Below, piece by piece: positions 46,549 to 57,026 of a DNA stretch of 64,000 nt (position 1 is its first letter; the number at the start of each line of letters is the position of its first letter). The position numbers were made by a program, and so were the translations under genes. The stretch is taken from contig JALECJ010000005.1 in NCBI GenBank assembly GCA_023515745.1, forward strand, positions 248,001 through 312,000. Direction: 5' to 3'. Under the pieces are notes generated by a model. The model made no database searches. It was given only the letters and a program-made list of their open reading frames with translations, and had not been told where the DNA came from. The DNA is from Amoeboaphelidium protococcarum. Its lineage: Eukaryota; Aphelidiomycota; Aphelidea.

Positions 46549-47145
46549 ATGCGTGAGAAATCTGAACCTGTTAAATCTCCAACCGGCTCTGATAATAATT
46601 TGATAGGCTTGTAGGATACTGATTCCCTCAAATAGGATTTTAATACTAATGGGCCGCAGCGACGAACATTGAGGACTCGAAGGAATCTCAATTCTGTGGG
46701 CAATAGCGGTAAACGGTCTTCTGGTAACAATAGTGCGGAAGACCTGTAACTGGAACGGCCAGTTTATGTGTGCTAAAGCTGTTAAATTACAATAAATGAT
46801 CCTAGAATTGTGCCGATTAATTTACATCATCAAGATGACGCATTTTATAGCAAGGCTGCCACGTCTCCTTCGCAGGTGAAGTCCTCTATTGCACAAGTTT
46901 TATCTGATGATCTTGGAAATTCAACGCTTGCACATGCCATTAATTGGGGATTTAAAGAGATGGTTAGTTTAGAGCCTACTACATTGGCGATTCCTGTGGA
47001 GAGTGTCGTTTTATGCGAAGAGTGCGCGCATTTGTTTAAAATGTACCGTTTGCAATGTGATGAATGCTACTACATCCCGCGCAAAGATGAGTTATACATG
47101 AAGGACTGTTGTCACTGCTTTGAGGGAGTTATATGTCGCCAATGA
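46549..47145 (+). CDS. degenerate GATA-like zinc-binding protein
   Basis: This encodes 198 aa, single exon, 164 bp after the preceding GATA gene on the same strand. The C-terminus reads VLCEECAHLFKMYRLQCDECYYIPR and ends with a CCHCFEG group. It lines up with the neighbour's LCNACGLQWRM...CSECCYVPR...CVKCRDG. A possible first Cys pair (VCQSCQI) lies ~100 residues earlier, so the GATA finger itself is stretched and has lost the WR and CNACGL signature. The N-terminus is disordered and basic. It is most simply a diverged tandem duplicate. Zinc binding is likely; DNA binding is uncertain. Confidence 0.8.
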
Positions 47146-47369
47146 ATTGTTCATACAGATTGTATCTCGCTAGCTGTTGGGTACCCTTTTTTACTTTGTC
47201 TTTTGCGACCACACTGACTATGTATTGCTATTTTGTTGATCAATCGGAAACTCTTTAAGTGGCAAAAGTACGGTTTAAATGAATTATGGCGACTTTGTCT
47301 CGTTATTGAAAGTCGAAGAATAAATGCCCAGTAAAATCCATGTCGGCCATGTCAAAAAAGAAAGTCAAA
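47146..47369. other. intergenic between GATA-like gene and tRNA-Trp
   Basis: This is 224 bp with no supported gene. The stretch to the right of the tRNA (47444-47698) is likewise empty apart from the tRNA upstream region. One long minus-strand frame through both is hydrophobic and overlaps the tRNA, so it was not accepted. Confidence 0.5.
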
Positions 47370-47443
47370 TGACCCCTAAGAGACTTGAACTCTTAACCTT
47401 CGGATTTGGAATCCGACGCGACTACCAGTTGCGCCAAGGAGTG
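47370..47443 (-). tRNA. tRNA-Trp (CCA)
   Basis: The minus strand folds as a tRNA closely matching eukaryotic tRNA-Trp: T-stem AAGAG/CTCTT around TTCAAGT, anticodon stem TCGGA/TCCGA with loop TTCCAAA (anticodon CCA), D-arm starting TGGCGCAACTGG, acceptor 3' side AGGGGTC plus discriminator A. The 5' acceptor strand reads CACTCCT, so base 1 is C facing C72, where G is expected. A T-run for polymerase III termination follows 10-15 nt downstream. No intron. An anticodon for UGG only is consistent with UGA remaining a stop. Confidence 0.9.
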
Positions 47444-47698
47444 ATTCATGGTTTTCACCTGTTTTCACAAAACTGTATCAAGCCGTTAGTATATAAACGC
47501 AAAGGACATAGCTAACAACAAAATACAGAGACTGCCAAAGTATTGCAGTGATTGGATGATGAAAGGCAAGTGGGAGAAAGCAGTGAATGATAAAAGACAC
47601 GTTTAAATAGTGTGAAGATTTGTGTATTTTAGGGAGGCTAATAATGGCAAGAGAAAGCTTTTGAAACAATAATGGCCTTACTAGTTACACAGATGCTT

Positions 47699-49450
47699 TC
47701 ATGCAGTGAAATAGCATATGAGAACCTTATCTGCTGTATCTAACGAGAATTATTATTACGAGGCCTTTTACTTAATCACTTTATCACTATATCTCGATTT
47801 CTATCGTGTTTAACCTCCTCGTACAAGCTGGTATGAGATCTTAAAGCTCGAAAAAACCTTTAGGATTATCTCATCAACAACTTTCTTGATCCCAACTCCC
47901 TCTAAATCCTTCAATAAGGACTGCAATTGCTTAGATTTGACACAACAGACTACTCTACTTTCCAACTCCATACTTCTAAGACTGAAGTCAGATATGTGAT
48001 TCTAGCTGAACTGATACTATTGTAATGAGTTCCCGGCGCGTCCATTTTCTCTTTGGGAGTCTACAAGGACGAGATCAGCAGATACTACAGGAATTATCAA
48101 TCAACTTTTTCAAATGCTTCAATGCATTCATCACTAACCTCCAATTTCACGACTTTAGTATTGTTATTTCCCAATGCCAAAAAAGTCGACAAATCATCGA
48201 GCGCCGTCGTGATCTTCAGTATTGACGCGTCCAAATCATTGAAATCCATATCCAATCCGCAACACGCACTTTTTTTACCAGTGGCCTTGAATAATTGTGT
48301 GGAGACTGCCAGCATTCTGCAAAACTCAATGTCAGGATCATGTCTGGACAGATGAAGATATCTTGGATCAGGAAACCCGAACATTTTAGATCGGTGATAT
48401 TCATGATCCAGTTCCAGGCAAACTATCCCACAAGGACCATTCAGCAGGAAGTCTACTGAAGCAGATTATTGCCAAGGGAGATCCACCTTCAGAAAGACGT
48501 CCTTACATTAACTCGCGTTAAATTTTCCGCCGGTAAAGTCAGAAAGCATCTTCGAGCAATGCTCTAGCAATGGATTTAGAGGCGAACGGAACAGCATGAA
48601 TTAGCTGTCGATTAGTGCATAATCATCCAGCCCAGCGGCCTTCAAGCGCCACTAATTTTACGTCGCCTTGGTGATATGAGCAGCGCACGTCAGCAGGCCA
48701 TTATGCGACCTTTCTTCACAAATCCCTTACAAGAGACTATCCAGATCTCGACAGAGCTGTCCACCTCTCTTCCCTGGAGATCGATGTGAAACCTTTTCAC
48801 ACGCTTGGCATTTGCTTAACGGCAGTAAATTGCCAGAATTACTATAAATTTTAGCATTAAAGTACTGCCAATTAAACTTCTTAATCATACCATCAGCACT
48901 GACTACTTTAGATTCTTAGTATATACAAGGTATACTTGCTACACAATGGTAATTTATTCTTAAATCCTAAGGATCAGCGCATGTGAAATTCCTCAATTTA
49001 TTCAGTGAGACCTCACCAGACTCATTGGCGAGAGGTGACCATCAAGTGCATCATCTCCTCAACCAGAGATCTAAAATCAATCTTTAATTCTGTATCATTT
49101 AATCTTACTTTGGGCCAGTCGTCTTCAGGTGGATTTAGGATTCCTTTCAATTGGTAGGACAACAGCATCATCCGCTCCTTCTTGCTTAAATCCAACAGCC
49201 GATCCAGAGACGTAGACTTGAAAACTTGCCTCACAATTCAAGTGCTTTTAATAAGGGACCTCAAGCTGCAGGTCGTTAGATTTAACTAAAGGCTCGAATG
49301 CTTTCCATTCGTGCCATCTATCAAGCAGATGCGACTTCCTGCGCAACAATTTAGGCAATACCGCTTGATATATTTCTTCAACAAGTACGCCTTTGAATTC
49401 AAAGACAAACTAAATATGGCGACGCGATGAGACGCGACAGATCATCTCAA
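47699..49450 (-). CDS. unknown protein, several exons, structure uncertain
   Basis: Protein-like stretches occur in different frames and need splicing. The longest (49020 to 48097) begins near NESGEVSLNKLRNFTCADPQ and includes FNWQYFNAKIYSNSGNLLPL, a Cys pair (CQACEKVSH), GIVCLELDHEYHRSKMFGF and KVVKLEVSDECIEAF. Upstream stretches (49450-49240 and 49234-49055) read LLRRKSHLLDRWHEWKAFEP and SLDRLLDLSKKERMMLLSYQ. A downstream stretch (48060-47699) reads MELESRVVCCVKSKQLQSLL and closes on TGA 47701-47699; a GTGATG to CTGTAG intron of about 50 nt could join it. Exact exon ends are guesses. I do not recognise the protein. Existence of a gene is likely. Confidence 0.5.
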
Positions 49451-50179
49451 ACAACAACTGTCCGACTTAGTAAAGGATAGTTGGGAAAGGGTCAAAAGGT
49501 GTGATCAAAAGTGCAAAGGGACTTTACTTAGGAAATATTTGGTTTATTCGATTCGAAGAAGACTATGGTTCGGACGCAGTTCGTGTTAAGAATAGTATAA
49601 GAGAGTGAAGTGAATATGAGATATAACAAGTATGTTTACAGTTGTTTCAACTCTTGTATAATAAAGAGAGAGAGTGAGTGACTGAAACGCGTCAACACGG
49701 TTTCAGCTCAACAGTTCGCTGCTAGCGATAGTTATGCCTAAAGACCCGCTGCTATAGATTTGAAAGTGGCACATGTTAAAATTGTATATTTTGAGCGTGG
49801 AGTAGTATAGAATTTCAGAGTCTCTCGGTGAAAATTCCGCAATCCCTAGAACTGTTCCGAATTTGACACTTGTAGCTATATTTCGTACGAACTTCCTGCA
49901 GACATGCAAAAAGAATGCTAGTAGACTTACAGGCGAATTTTCAACAAAGTGTGCGCTTTTGCGCGACATTACTATGACATCGTAATGAAAGACCTGGTGC
50001 AAGGTGTTTGGTCATCATTGTTGATTTAAAATCCGAAACGGTTTGATATAAAGCGCAAACAGCCAGTTCGAAATAGTTTCAGAATAGGACTGTTTAAGTT
50101 GTTTAGAACGAGAAATATCCGATAAATGGGGGTAATAAATGAAGATATCACATTATACAACATATTATTCAATCATCTT
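49451..50179. other. intergenic with a possible tiny spliced ORF
   Basis: This is 729 bp upstream of the preceding minus-strand gene and downstream of ISWI. On the minus strand, ATG 49969 opens MSRKSAHFVENSP. A 35-nt intron with perfect signals (GTAAGT to CTGCAG, 49930-49896) then joins EVRTKYSYKCQIRNSSRDCG and TGA 49817-49815, giving 39 aa. Unspliced, the same ATG gives 88 aa ending at 49703. Neither is recognised. ACGCGT lies at 49687-49692. Confidence 0.3.
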
Positions 50180-53100
50180 TCAAGTCTTCACCTTCTTTGC
50201 CTTCTTCTGCTGCTGGGAATTGGAATCTCCATTCAGCGCGGTTATACTATTTTGACTTCCATTCAAAGGAGTGGCGTTGGTGCTCTTTCTCTTCCCGCTA
50301 ACAGCCTCGGAATTCTCATCTTCAACGTTATTCCCATAGTTCTAATTCATATCTTTCATCAACAGATTGATAAGAGTATTGCAGCGACGAGAGAGCTCAG
50401 TACTAGTTCTACTCTTAATAAACCAATCAAAGCGGAACGCAGGATGGGCGCGAATATCACGACGGATCAGTTCATACACATCATCTGTATTGTATCCATA
50501 CTTTTATAACCCAACAATCAGAAAGCGATCCTCTTCCTCACTGAAAGAGCGTGCCTTGGTAGTCTGACCATAGTTGATGTACAACTACTACAACGGAAAC
50601 TTGTACTAGGCGACAATATTAGAAAGGGTCTCTTGGATCTAATCGCGTTTGCGGATCTTCTCTTCACCACGATTAATTCTGTCCATAATAGTTTCATAAT
50701 CTGAAATATCCTAATACTTTTCCCAAAACTAGGCTGCATACTCTTTAACTTCATCAACAGACTTAGTCTCAACTTCACTAGCAATTCCCTCAAAATTATT
50801 GCGACCAAACTTTTCACAGCCACGTACAAAAGCCCAGAAATCTCTCTTCAGCCAATTGCTAAAGCCATGAGAGCGCAAATGGTCCATTTCTTCTTTTTCC
50901 TGCTCAGTCAATGGGACGGACTCATCAACTTTGCGTTGCTCTTCCAGCTCTTCTTCTGTTGGAGGATCACTAACAGGAACTTTATAGTTGACCTCCTTCC
51001 AGTATGCATATAATTCGCGCTTTTGTAATTCTACCAAACGTTGAGGATAGAACTGGTGATCTTGAATGAAAATCTACTTTGGCGGACGAGGTACTTTAGC
51101 CTCAGCTCCTTTAGAATTAGCATGCATCTACTACCTGTAATATTCATCAATGGAATACCCAGCAGTCTTACGTTCACGTCTCGCAGGTGCAATCCAACCA
51201 AACCCAACAGCTGACGAGTCCTTACTCTTTTGCTGATTGGTATTACTAAAGTCTTTTCCTTCAAACTCATACATACTACCAGCCTCGAGGGAAAAGTTTT
51301 GCAGATCATCCAAACCAAGCTATAGAAACTTCTTATCCAACTGCGCCGTTCTCTCTTCACCTTTCTTGATAATATCATCAATACTCTCATCCAATTTGAT
51401 AGAACTGCCACTGGAATTCAAAATCTTGTCAGCGCCATGCTGAATCATTGACACAAGCTCATTCTTAGAAAGAGTCTTGTTCTGATTCGCGACTCTACCT
51501 TGCTAAATGACAAGTTAATCCAGTCTCAGCTTACTGGCAGCTCTCTCGATGACTTTCTCTTCAATTGCATTCTCCGTAACAAAACGGAATATATACACCT
51601 ATTTCTTTTGGCCAATTCGATGCGCTCTATCTTCAGCTTAAAGATCAACTTGAGGATTCCAGTCAGAGTCATACATAACCACAGTGTCCGCAGTAGCTAA
51701 ATTGATACCAAGGCCACCAGCTCTAGTTGTAAGTAGAAAGATGAACTTCTTACTATTGGGCTTGTTAAATTCATCAATGTCTCTGATTCTATCTTCGTGA
51801 GCAGTTTGTCCATCCAGGCGGCAGTAGTCATACTCTTTCCAGATGCAATAGTCCTCTAAAATATCCAACATACGACTCATCTACGAGAATATCAACACTC
51901 TTGATCCCTTGGCTTTCATTGCAACCAGCAGCTTGTCCAAAAGAGCAAGTTTACCGGCATTATCAATTAAATGCTAATCGGTGGTAAAAGGCGGACCAGG
52001 TTCGGCACCATCAAATAGATATGGATGATTGCAGCACTTCCTCAGCTACATTACAATGTTCAACAGACGCGTTTTGCCTTCACGAGAATCCTTGACTGCA
52101 CCGTTTACACCTTCGACGTCCTTACTCAAAATCTTCTGATACCACTGCTTCTACATCTCAGACATTCCCACATACAAATTGATCTTCTTCTTAGGCAGCA
52201 AACTCTTCTCAACATCGGCTTTCAGTCTACGTAAAAGGAAAGGACGCAGCACGGCATGCAGTTACTTGACAACATCATCCTAATCATCATTCTTGTCACT
52301 ACTTTATAGATACTCATCAAACTCCTCATACGTGGTGAAGATGTCAGGTAGAAGAAAGTTGAGCAGAGCCCAAAGCTCACGCAGATTATTCTACAAAGGA
52401 GTTCCAGTAATGAGCAATCTATTACGACAGGTGAACGTGCGGACAATTTGAGACAGGAGACTATTCTCATTCTTGATACGATGCGCTTCATCGATCACAA
52501 TGTACTGCCAGGCAAACTTTCTCAGCTGAGCCTTTTCAGAAAGGCATGTCTCATACGAAGTGACCATCACTTCCCACTCATTACCAAAGAGCTCATTGTT
52601 GATCATCTACTGTCTCTCCTCTTTACTACCGTGGAATAGAAAAACTTTAAAATCAGGAATCCATCTGTTGAACTCATTAACCCAATTCTACAGAGTGGAC
52701 TTGGGAACTAGAACTAGATTAGGGCCAGGAGTATTGCGGAAATGCTTCAGATAGCCTAGAAAAGAGATAGTCTGACAAGTCTTGCCGAGGCCCATTTCAT
52801 CAGCCAGAATACCATTGATGCCATGCTCAAACAGTGAGATCATCCAATTCAAACCTTGCACTTGGTAATCTCTCATTTGACCATTCTTTATGTAAGCAGG
52901 TGAACTAGTGAAAACAGTCTCAGCAGCCACGGCGCCATTGGGTTTACTGCTATCTTCTTCCGCAATCTCGTCCTATAGCAACTCTTCATCTTCCTCTTTC
53001 TCAGTCTTTCTACCACGTCTAGCATTGGCGTCCTTCTTACCTTTGCCTCTGGAATCGCCACCAGATTCAGCTTTCTTACCAGCATTGTCCGATGGCATCA

Positions 53101-53254
53101 ATCCCTTGCTCTTGATAAAGTGAGAGAATAGAGAGGTCTGACCCAGGAGGAAATTGTATCTGTCCACAGTATCTTTCACCTTTTGCTTCTCCAGATCCTG
53201 TTTAGCCTCTAGCAATTCAGTCTTTTTCTTGCTCTAAGTAGTATCAGCAGTCAT
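50180..53254 (-). CDS. ISW1: ISWI-type chromatin-remodelling ATPase
   Basis: A single exon encodes 1024 aa. It is the nucleosome-spacing motor of the SNF2 family. Order: N-terminal AutoN-like basic region, SNF2 ATPase with [18 protein letters not shown] (motif I, near residue 165), DEAHRIKNE (motif II), [33 protein letters not shown] and [12 protein letters not shown], then [20 protein letters not shown] (motif VI). The HAND, SANT ([20 protein letters not shown]) and SLIDE ([19 protein letters not shown]) domains complete the ISWI signature. A basic Lys-rich tail (KKAKKVKT) ends at TGA 50182-50180. Length matches yeast Isw1/Isw2 and human SNF2H. Isw1 versus Isw2 is not decidable. Confidence 0.97.
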
Positions 53255-53573
53255 TATACCCCTCACTTACACAAAGTGGATGAATATCCGTAAATAAGTA
53301 TATACAAAAGTTACTACAGTTTGAATAGAAATAGCACGATGAAGAGAGAAGAGAGGCCGATGAACAACGAAATTTTCCGTTTTTAGGCGCGACTGTTTCA
53401 GACGCGTTTCACGAAGACGATCGATTGAAAGTAGTTTTACTGCAGCTCAGTCTGTATTGTACAAGTAATCTGCTGATAATATTTAGGTTGCACAAGTTAT
53501 TTAAAGTTATCTAGCACATACATAGATGTATAATATAAAGTAAAGGCAATGATATTGATGAAAGCAGACAAAA
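53255..53573. other. intergenic, ISWI promoter
   Basis: This is 319 bp upstream of ISWI and downstream of the minus-strand glycosyltransferase gene's neighbour region. A CG-rich patch with ACGCGT (53402-53407) and GGCGCG lies about 150 bp upstream of the ISWI start. No coding sequence is supported. Confidence 0.5.
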
Positions 53574-55295
53574 TCATACTAAATTCAGACTTTTACCATT
53601 TTGAATGAGAGATTCCAATGTTGCATTCTTACCAAAGAGATCCCAAGTCGGTAACAAGTCATAATTCGGAAGCTTTGCCAATGGTAATTCCCACATGGAA
53701 GCAGATGCATTCAGATACGATGACGATGATGATGATTATGAGACAATTTAGCAGCGAGAGTCAAATGTCAATTCTACTCGCGTTCTGTTGATCAGAGGTA
53801 CTTGGAAACTGGAAATGAGTGCGCGCTTCAACCCATCAGAGATATGAGTTCCCGCTTCTAGGTGATTAGTACTGAAGCTGCTTTAATTCTTAAAATTCGG
53901 ATACAGCATGACAAGACCGTGACGATAGACCAATTCAATAAAGAACTTCTTCCATGATTGACGCCATACATTGGATCGTGATTTCGGAATGACAACATCA
54001 GACTTGGCACCAGAATGACTATCCAAAGACATGGGATCTCTCTCGTTGAGATATGAATGAAATTAACGCCATACCTCTGGAAAATACAGAGCTCCCCATG
54101 AGCACGGAACTTGAAAGAGGAATGGTGAGAATTGGGGATTGATTTCTTCATCAGCACGAAATTTCCGCTTCGGATAAGTAACTTCATGCACTTTAGGAGT
54201 ATACAAACTTATTCCATAGAGCTAAGATATGGAGGGCAACTATATCTGTGAGTATCTATACTTGAGTAAATTCAATTTAAGCCAAATATAGAATAGAGGT
54301 GATACTTCAATATCATCCTCTAGTAAAACTGCGTATGAATGGTTATCTACTGGATACCAACTTTCGACAATAGAAGTAAATAATCCTGCTGGCATTACTC
54401 TACGCCTTATTCTCACTTATCCATAAGGCCATACATTTGCGAAAGATTCCGCCACCTTGATAGTCTTGCTATCAGCTAATGCTTCTATACCAATCTCCAC
54501 GTCAACCGCATCTCCCACATAATCGGCATTGAGAAGAGAAGTGAGAAGTCTATGCAGAGACTATGGTCGATTGAAAGTTATGATCTTGATCTCAATTTTA
54601 GGTACACGCCATTTTGTAATAGAGTGAACACTGAGTTATCCGAACCAATGCATATTCTGCCAATCTTTAGCGCTAATTTGGATTGTAACAACTTCATGCA
54701 TAGTTCTAAGTGGTAACATCTCTGACGCGATTATCAAATTCGCCGAATATAATTTTACAAGTTCAGGCCATATTTTAACAGCGATAGACTATGATATGTA
54801 TTTAAATTATAATACTTGACAGGATGAGCCATTATTAGAATTACGGATCTTTCGGTGTTCGCTTATTACAGTGCTCTTCACAGTTCCCAGCGATGACTGA
54901 TGGATGAGCAGAGGTATGACTGTGGTATTCGGTTACTATTAAAGATTGTCAATAAGTCGAAGTATAAATGGATATTCTGCCAGATCACTCTCATCAACCG
55001 CCACCAAAACTGTACTATTCCGCTACTAATGTGAATTAAATAAATTCAATCGCGACTATACACGAAACTCTGAGGCAAAATCAAAAGCATCACGATCTTC
55101 AGTCAACTTTACATAGTTCCAAATGCAATAGGTAACAAAACTCCATAGACAGATGAGCAGAACAGCACACGCAACTATAAATCTGATTTGACTTTACTAA
55201 TTTCGCTATCTCTTCTCCAGCAGAATATCTTCCAAATGCGAATGACTCGGCTTCACTCTAGAAGTAAACACTTCATTTCCTCTTACTCTAAGCAT
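53574..55295 (-). CDS. type II membrane glycosyltransferase-like protein
   Basis: A single exon encodes 573 aa, ATG 55295 to TGA 53576-53574. A ~42-residue cytosolic tail is followed by a signal-anchor (FIVACAVLLICLWSFVTYCI), typical of Golgi enzymes. The lumenal part contains IKIITFNRPQSLHRLLTSLL, a GT-A style opening, and then SYAVLLEDDIEVSPLFYIWL with an acidic EDD metal-binding motif, followed by PCSWGALYFPEVW. This pattern occurs in GT2/GT-A-like glycosyltransferases of uncertain specificity in protists and fungi. Donor and acceptor are unknown. It is a second membrane glycosyltransferase in this window beside the GT8-GT49 protein. Confidence 0.85.
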
Positions 55296-55686
55296 ATTTA
55301 TCTTCCCGTATATAATAGAAGTTATCAATCAAGAATATTGTATTCAACAAGGCACCGCAAGAAATCGCGCAGAGTAATGCACATAAAACAAGAAAGGTGA
55401 TAAGCCTCAATGAGGATGAATTCGTAGAGCTCCTAATCGAGCAACATTATCGCCCAATATACTGTATCGCTGAAACAACTCTATCCGAGTTAAGAAAGAG
55501 GGAAGACGACGCGTTCCAATCCCGCGCGACTCGTCCCAGAAGATAAGAGTGGCGCATAACGAGCACTCATAGAAAGGTAAGAGTGTATCATAATATGGCC
55601 TATTTATATATGTAATTTGATTTCATTTTATAATAATCTTCTACCGCTATAAGGAGAAAGATTGTGTGACGTTAATTAGATAATAA
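55296..55686. other. intergenic
   Basis: This is 391 bp between the glycosyltransferase start and the EF-1beta stop, both on the minus strand, so it holds the glycosyltransferase promoter. A GACGCGTT-like patch and GCGCGAC lie near 55508-55530. No gene is supported. Confidence 0.5.
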
Positions 55687-56644
55687 TCAAATCTTCTGGA
55701 AGGCAGCCACATCGACAGACTGAGCATAGTCTTCCAGCTCAAGGATCTGATCACTCAGGTCATCGACAGACACCTTGTCATCTTCAACGACACACATAAT
55801 CTGCAACTTCCTGATACCATAACCGACTGGCACCAACTTGGAGGCACCCCACAGCAGACCGTCCATTGAGATCTTACGCACACCCTCCTCCAGAGCCTTC
55901 ATGTCAGTCTCATCGTCCCATGGCTTGACATCCAACACGATGGAAGACTTGGCAATAACCTTTGGCTTTGCAGCCTTACGAGCATTGTATTCAGCCAGAC
56001 GCTTCTGCTTCTCCTTCTCAGCCTCTGCATCCTGCTCCTCATCATCAGAGCCGAACAGATCCAGGTCATCTTCATCAGCTGCTGCAGCCTTAGCCTCAGT
56101 CTCTGATGGACCATATGCATTAGCACCGCCCTTCTTCTCTCCAGGGAATGACTTCTTCTCCTCCTCAGAGTATGAGGTAATCTGTTTATACCATCTGAGA
56201 GCATTGTTAAATTTAGCATCAGGTGCGCCGTGGAGTGCAGCGATAACTTCAAGGTCAGCCACAGATGGAACGAATCTACATAATAAAAATCATGAAAATG
56301 AATAACATTTGCAATTAGTACAAGTCTATGATCAGATTCTAATGCAGAATGAGCATAATAACGCGCCACATGAGGTAGCAGATTCAGAATTGGAAGGTTT
56401 GTCGTCAAACATCACGTCAGTAACACGGACCAATAATCACATCATAATCTGCTTCTCCGTATAACATACTCGTTCCATGTCACAAGTAGATAACACTGTG
56501 ACACCATTACAATAATACCCATTAAGCAAAAGAATCTGATCATACACAAAAAGAAAATTCCTACCCAACAATGTAGCTCTTATCCTTGAGGTACTCATTA
56601 AGGACAGCAAGTCCAGATTCCTAGTGCAAGTTTGTGAATCCCAT
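55687..56644 (-). CDS. EFB1: translation elongation factor 1-beta (eEF1B-alpha)
   Basis: Exon 1 is 56644-56565; a 289-nt intron (GTAGGA to TATGTAG) follows; exon 2 is 56275-55687. The product is 222 aa. It is the nucleotide exchange factor for eEF1A. The N-terminal GST-C-like part ([36 protein letters not shown]) is followed by an acidic linker ([20 protein letters not shown]) and the catalytic guanine-exchange domain: [36 protein letters not shown] and a terminal VAAFQKI. Length is typical (yeast 206, human 225). The unusually long intron carries a U18-like snoRNA, as in yeast EFB1. High expression is expected. ACGCGT lies 18 bp upstream of the start. Confidence 0.96.
56378..56452 (-). ncRNA. 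snR18: C/D box snoRNA, U18 (snR18)-like, in the EF-1beta intron
   Basis: A 75-nt element lies in the EF-1beta intron on the host strand. A terminal stem GCAGAT/ATCTGC brings together box C ATGATGT (56445-56439) and box D CTGA (56387-56384). Internal boxes D' CTGA (56420-56417) and C' GTGATGT (56415-56409) are also present. The 12 nt just upstream of D' (TTGGTCCGTGTT) complement AACACGGACCAA, a conserved stretch of large-subunit rRNA. In S. cerevisiae U18 lies in the EFB1 intron and guides 2'-O-methylation at this rRNA region. Box C deviates in its last base (consensus RUGAUGA). Expression is not shown. Confidence 0.85.
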
Positions 56645-57026
56645 ATTTATTGTATAAACAGACGCGTCCAGGTATAGTATTATCAGTGAGGATAGGTGAT
56701 GATTGAAGAAGGAAAGCGGTGCGCTATGGATGGATTTCTACTTGATCTTTCACGACTTTTGACGGCGACGATCGCGCGATTTTTTAGAATTTCACCGAAA
56801 AGGTTTCGGTCAACTGTTCTCCACTCTCTCTCTCTACTGGTCTGTCTCTTTCCCCGGTGGCGGCTGCTACTTTATTCGGCGCACGATCTCGCGCGCGTAA
56901 TGGAAAAGCAGCTTGCTCCTTATTTTATATTTTACTGTGTTTGCTCTCTCTCTTTTTCTCGCGGTGTGAGTCTCTTTGTTTCAAGTTTTAAAGATTTTCG
57001 TATTTAACTGAAAAGGGTAGCATAGT
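56645..57026. other. divergent intergenic region, EF-1beta / resolvase promoter
   Basis: This is 382 bp between the starts of EF-1beta (minus) and the resolvase gene (plus). It has ACGCGT at 56662-56667, CG-rich GATCGCGCGAT and CTCGCGCGCG patches near 56770-56895, and CTCTCTCT tracts on both sides of the latter. These repeat features seen upstream of other genes. No gene is supported. Confidence 0.5.

Noticed and set aside
53858-54187. 109-codon minus-strand frame
   Set aside because: It is an out-of-phase shadow within the type II glycosyltransferase gene, which is open from 55295 to 53574.
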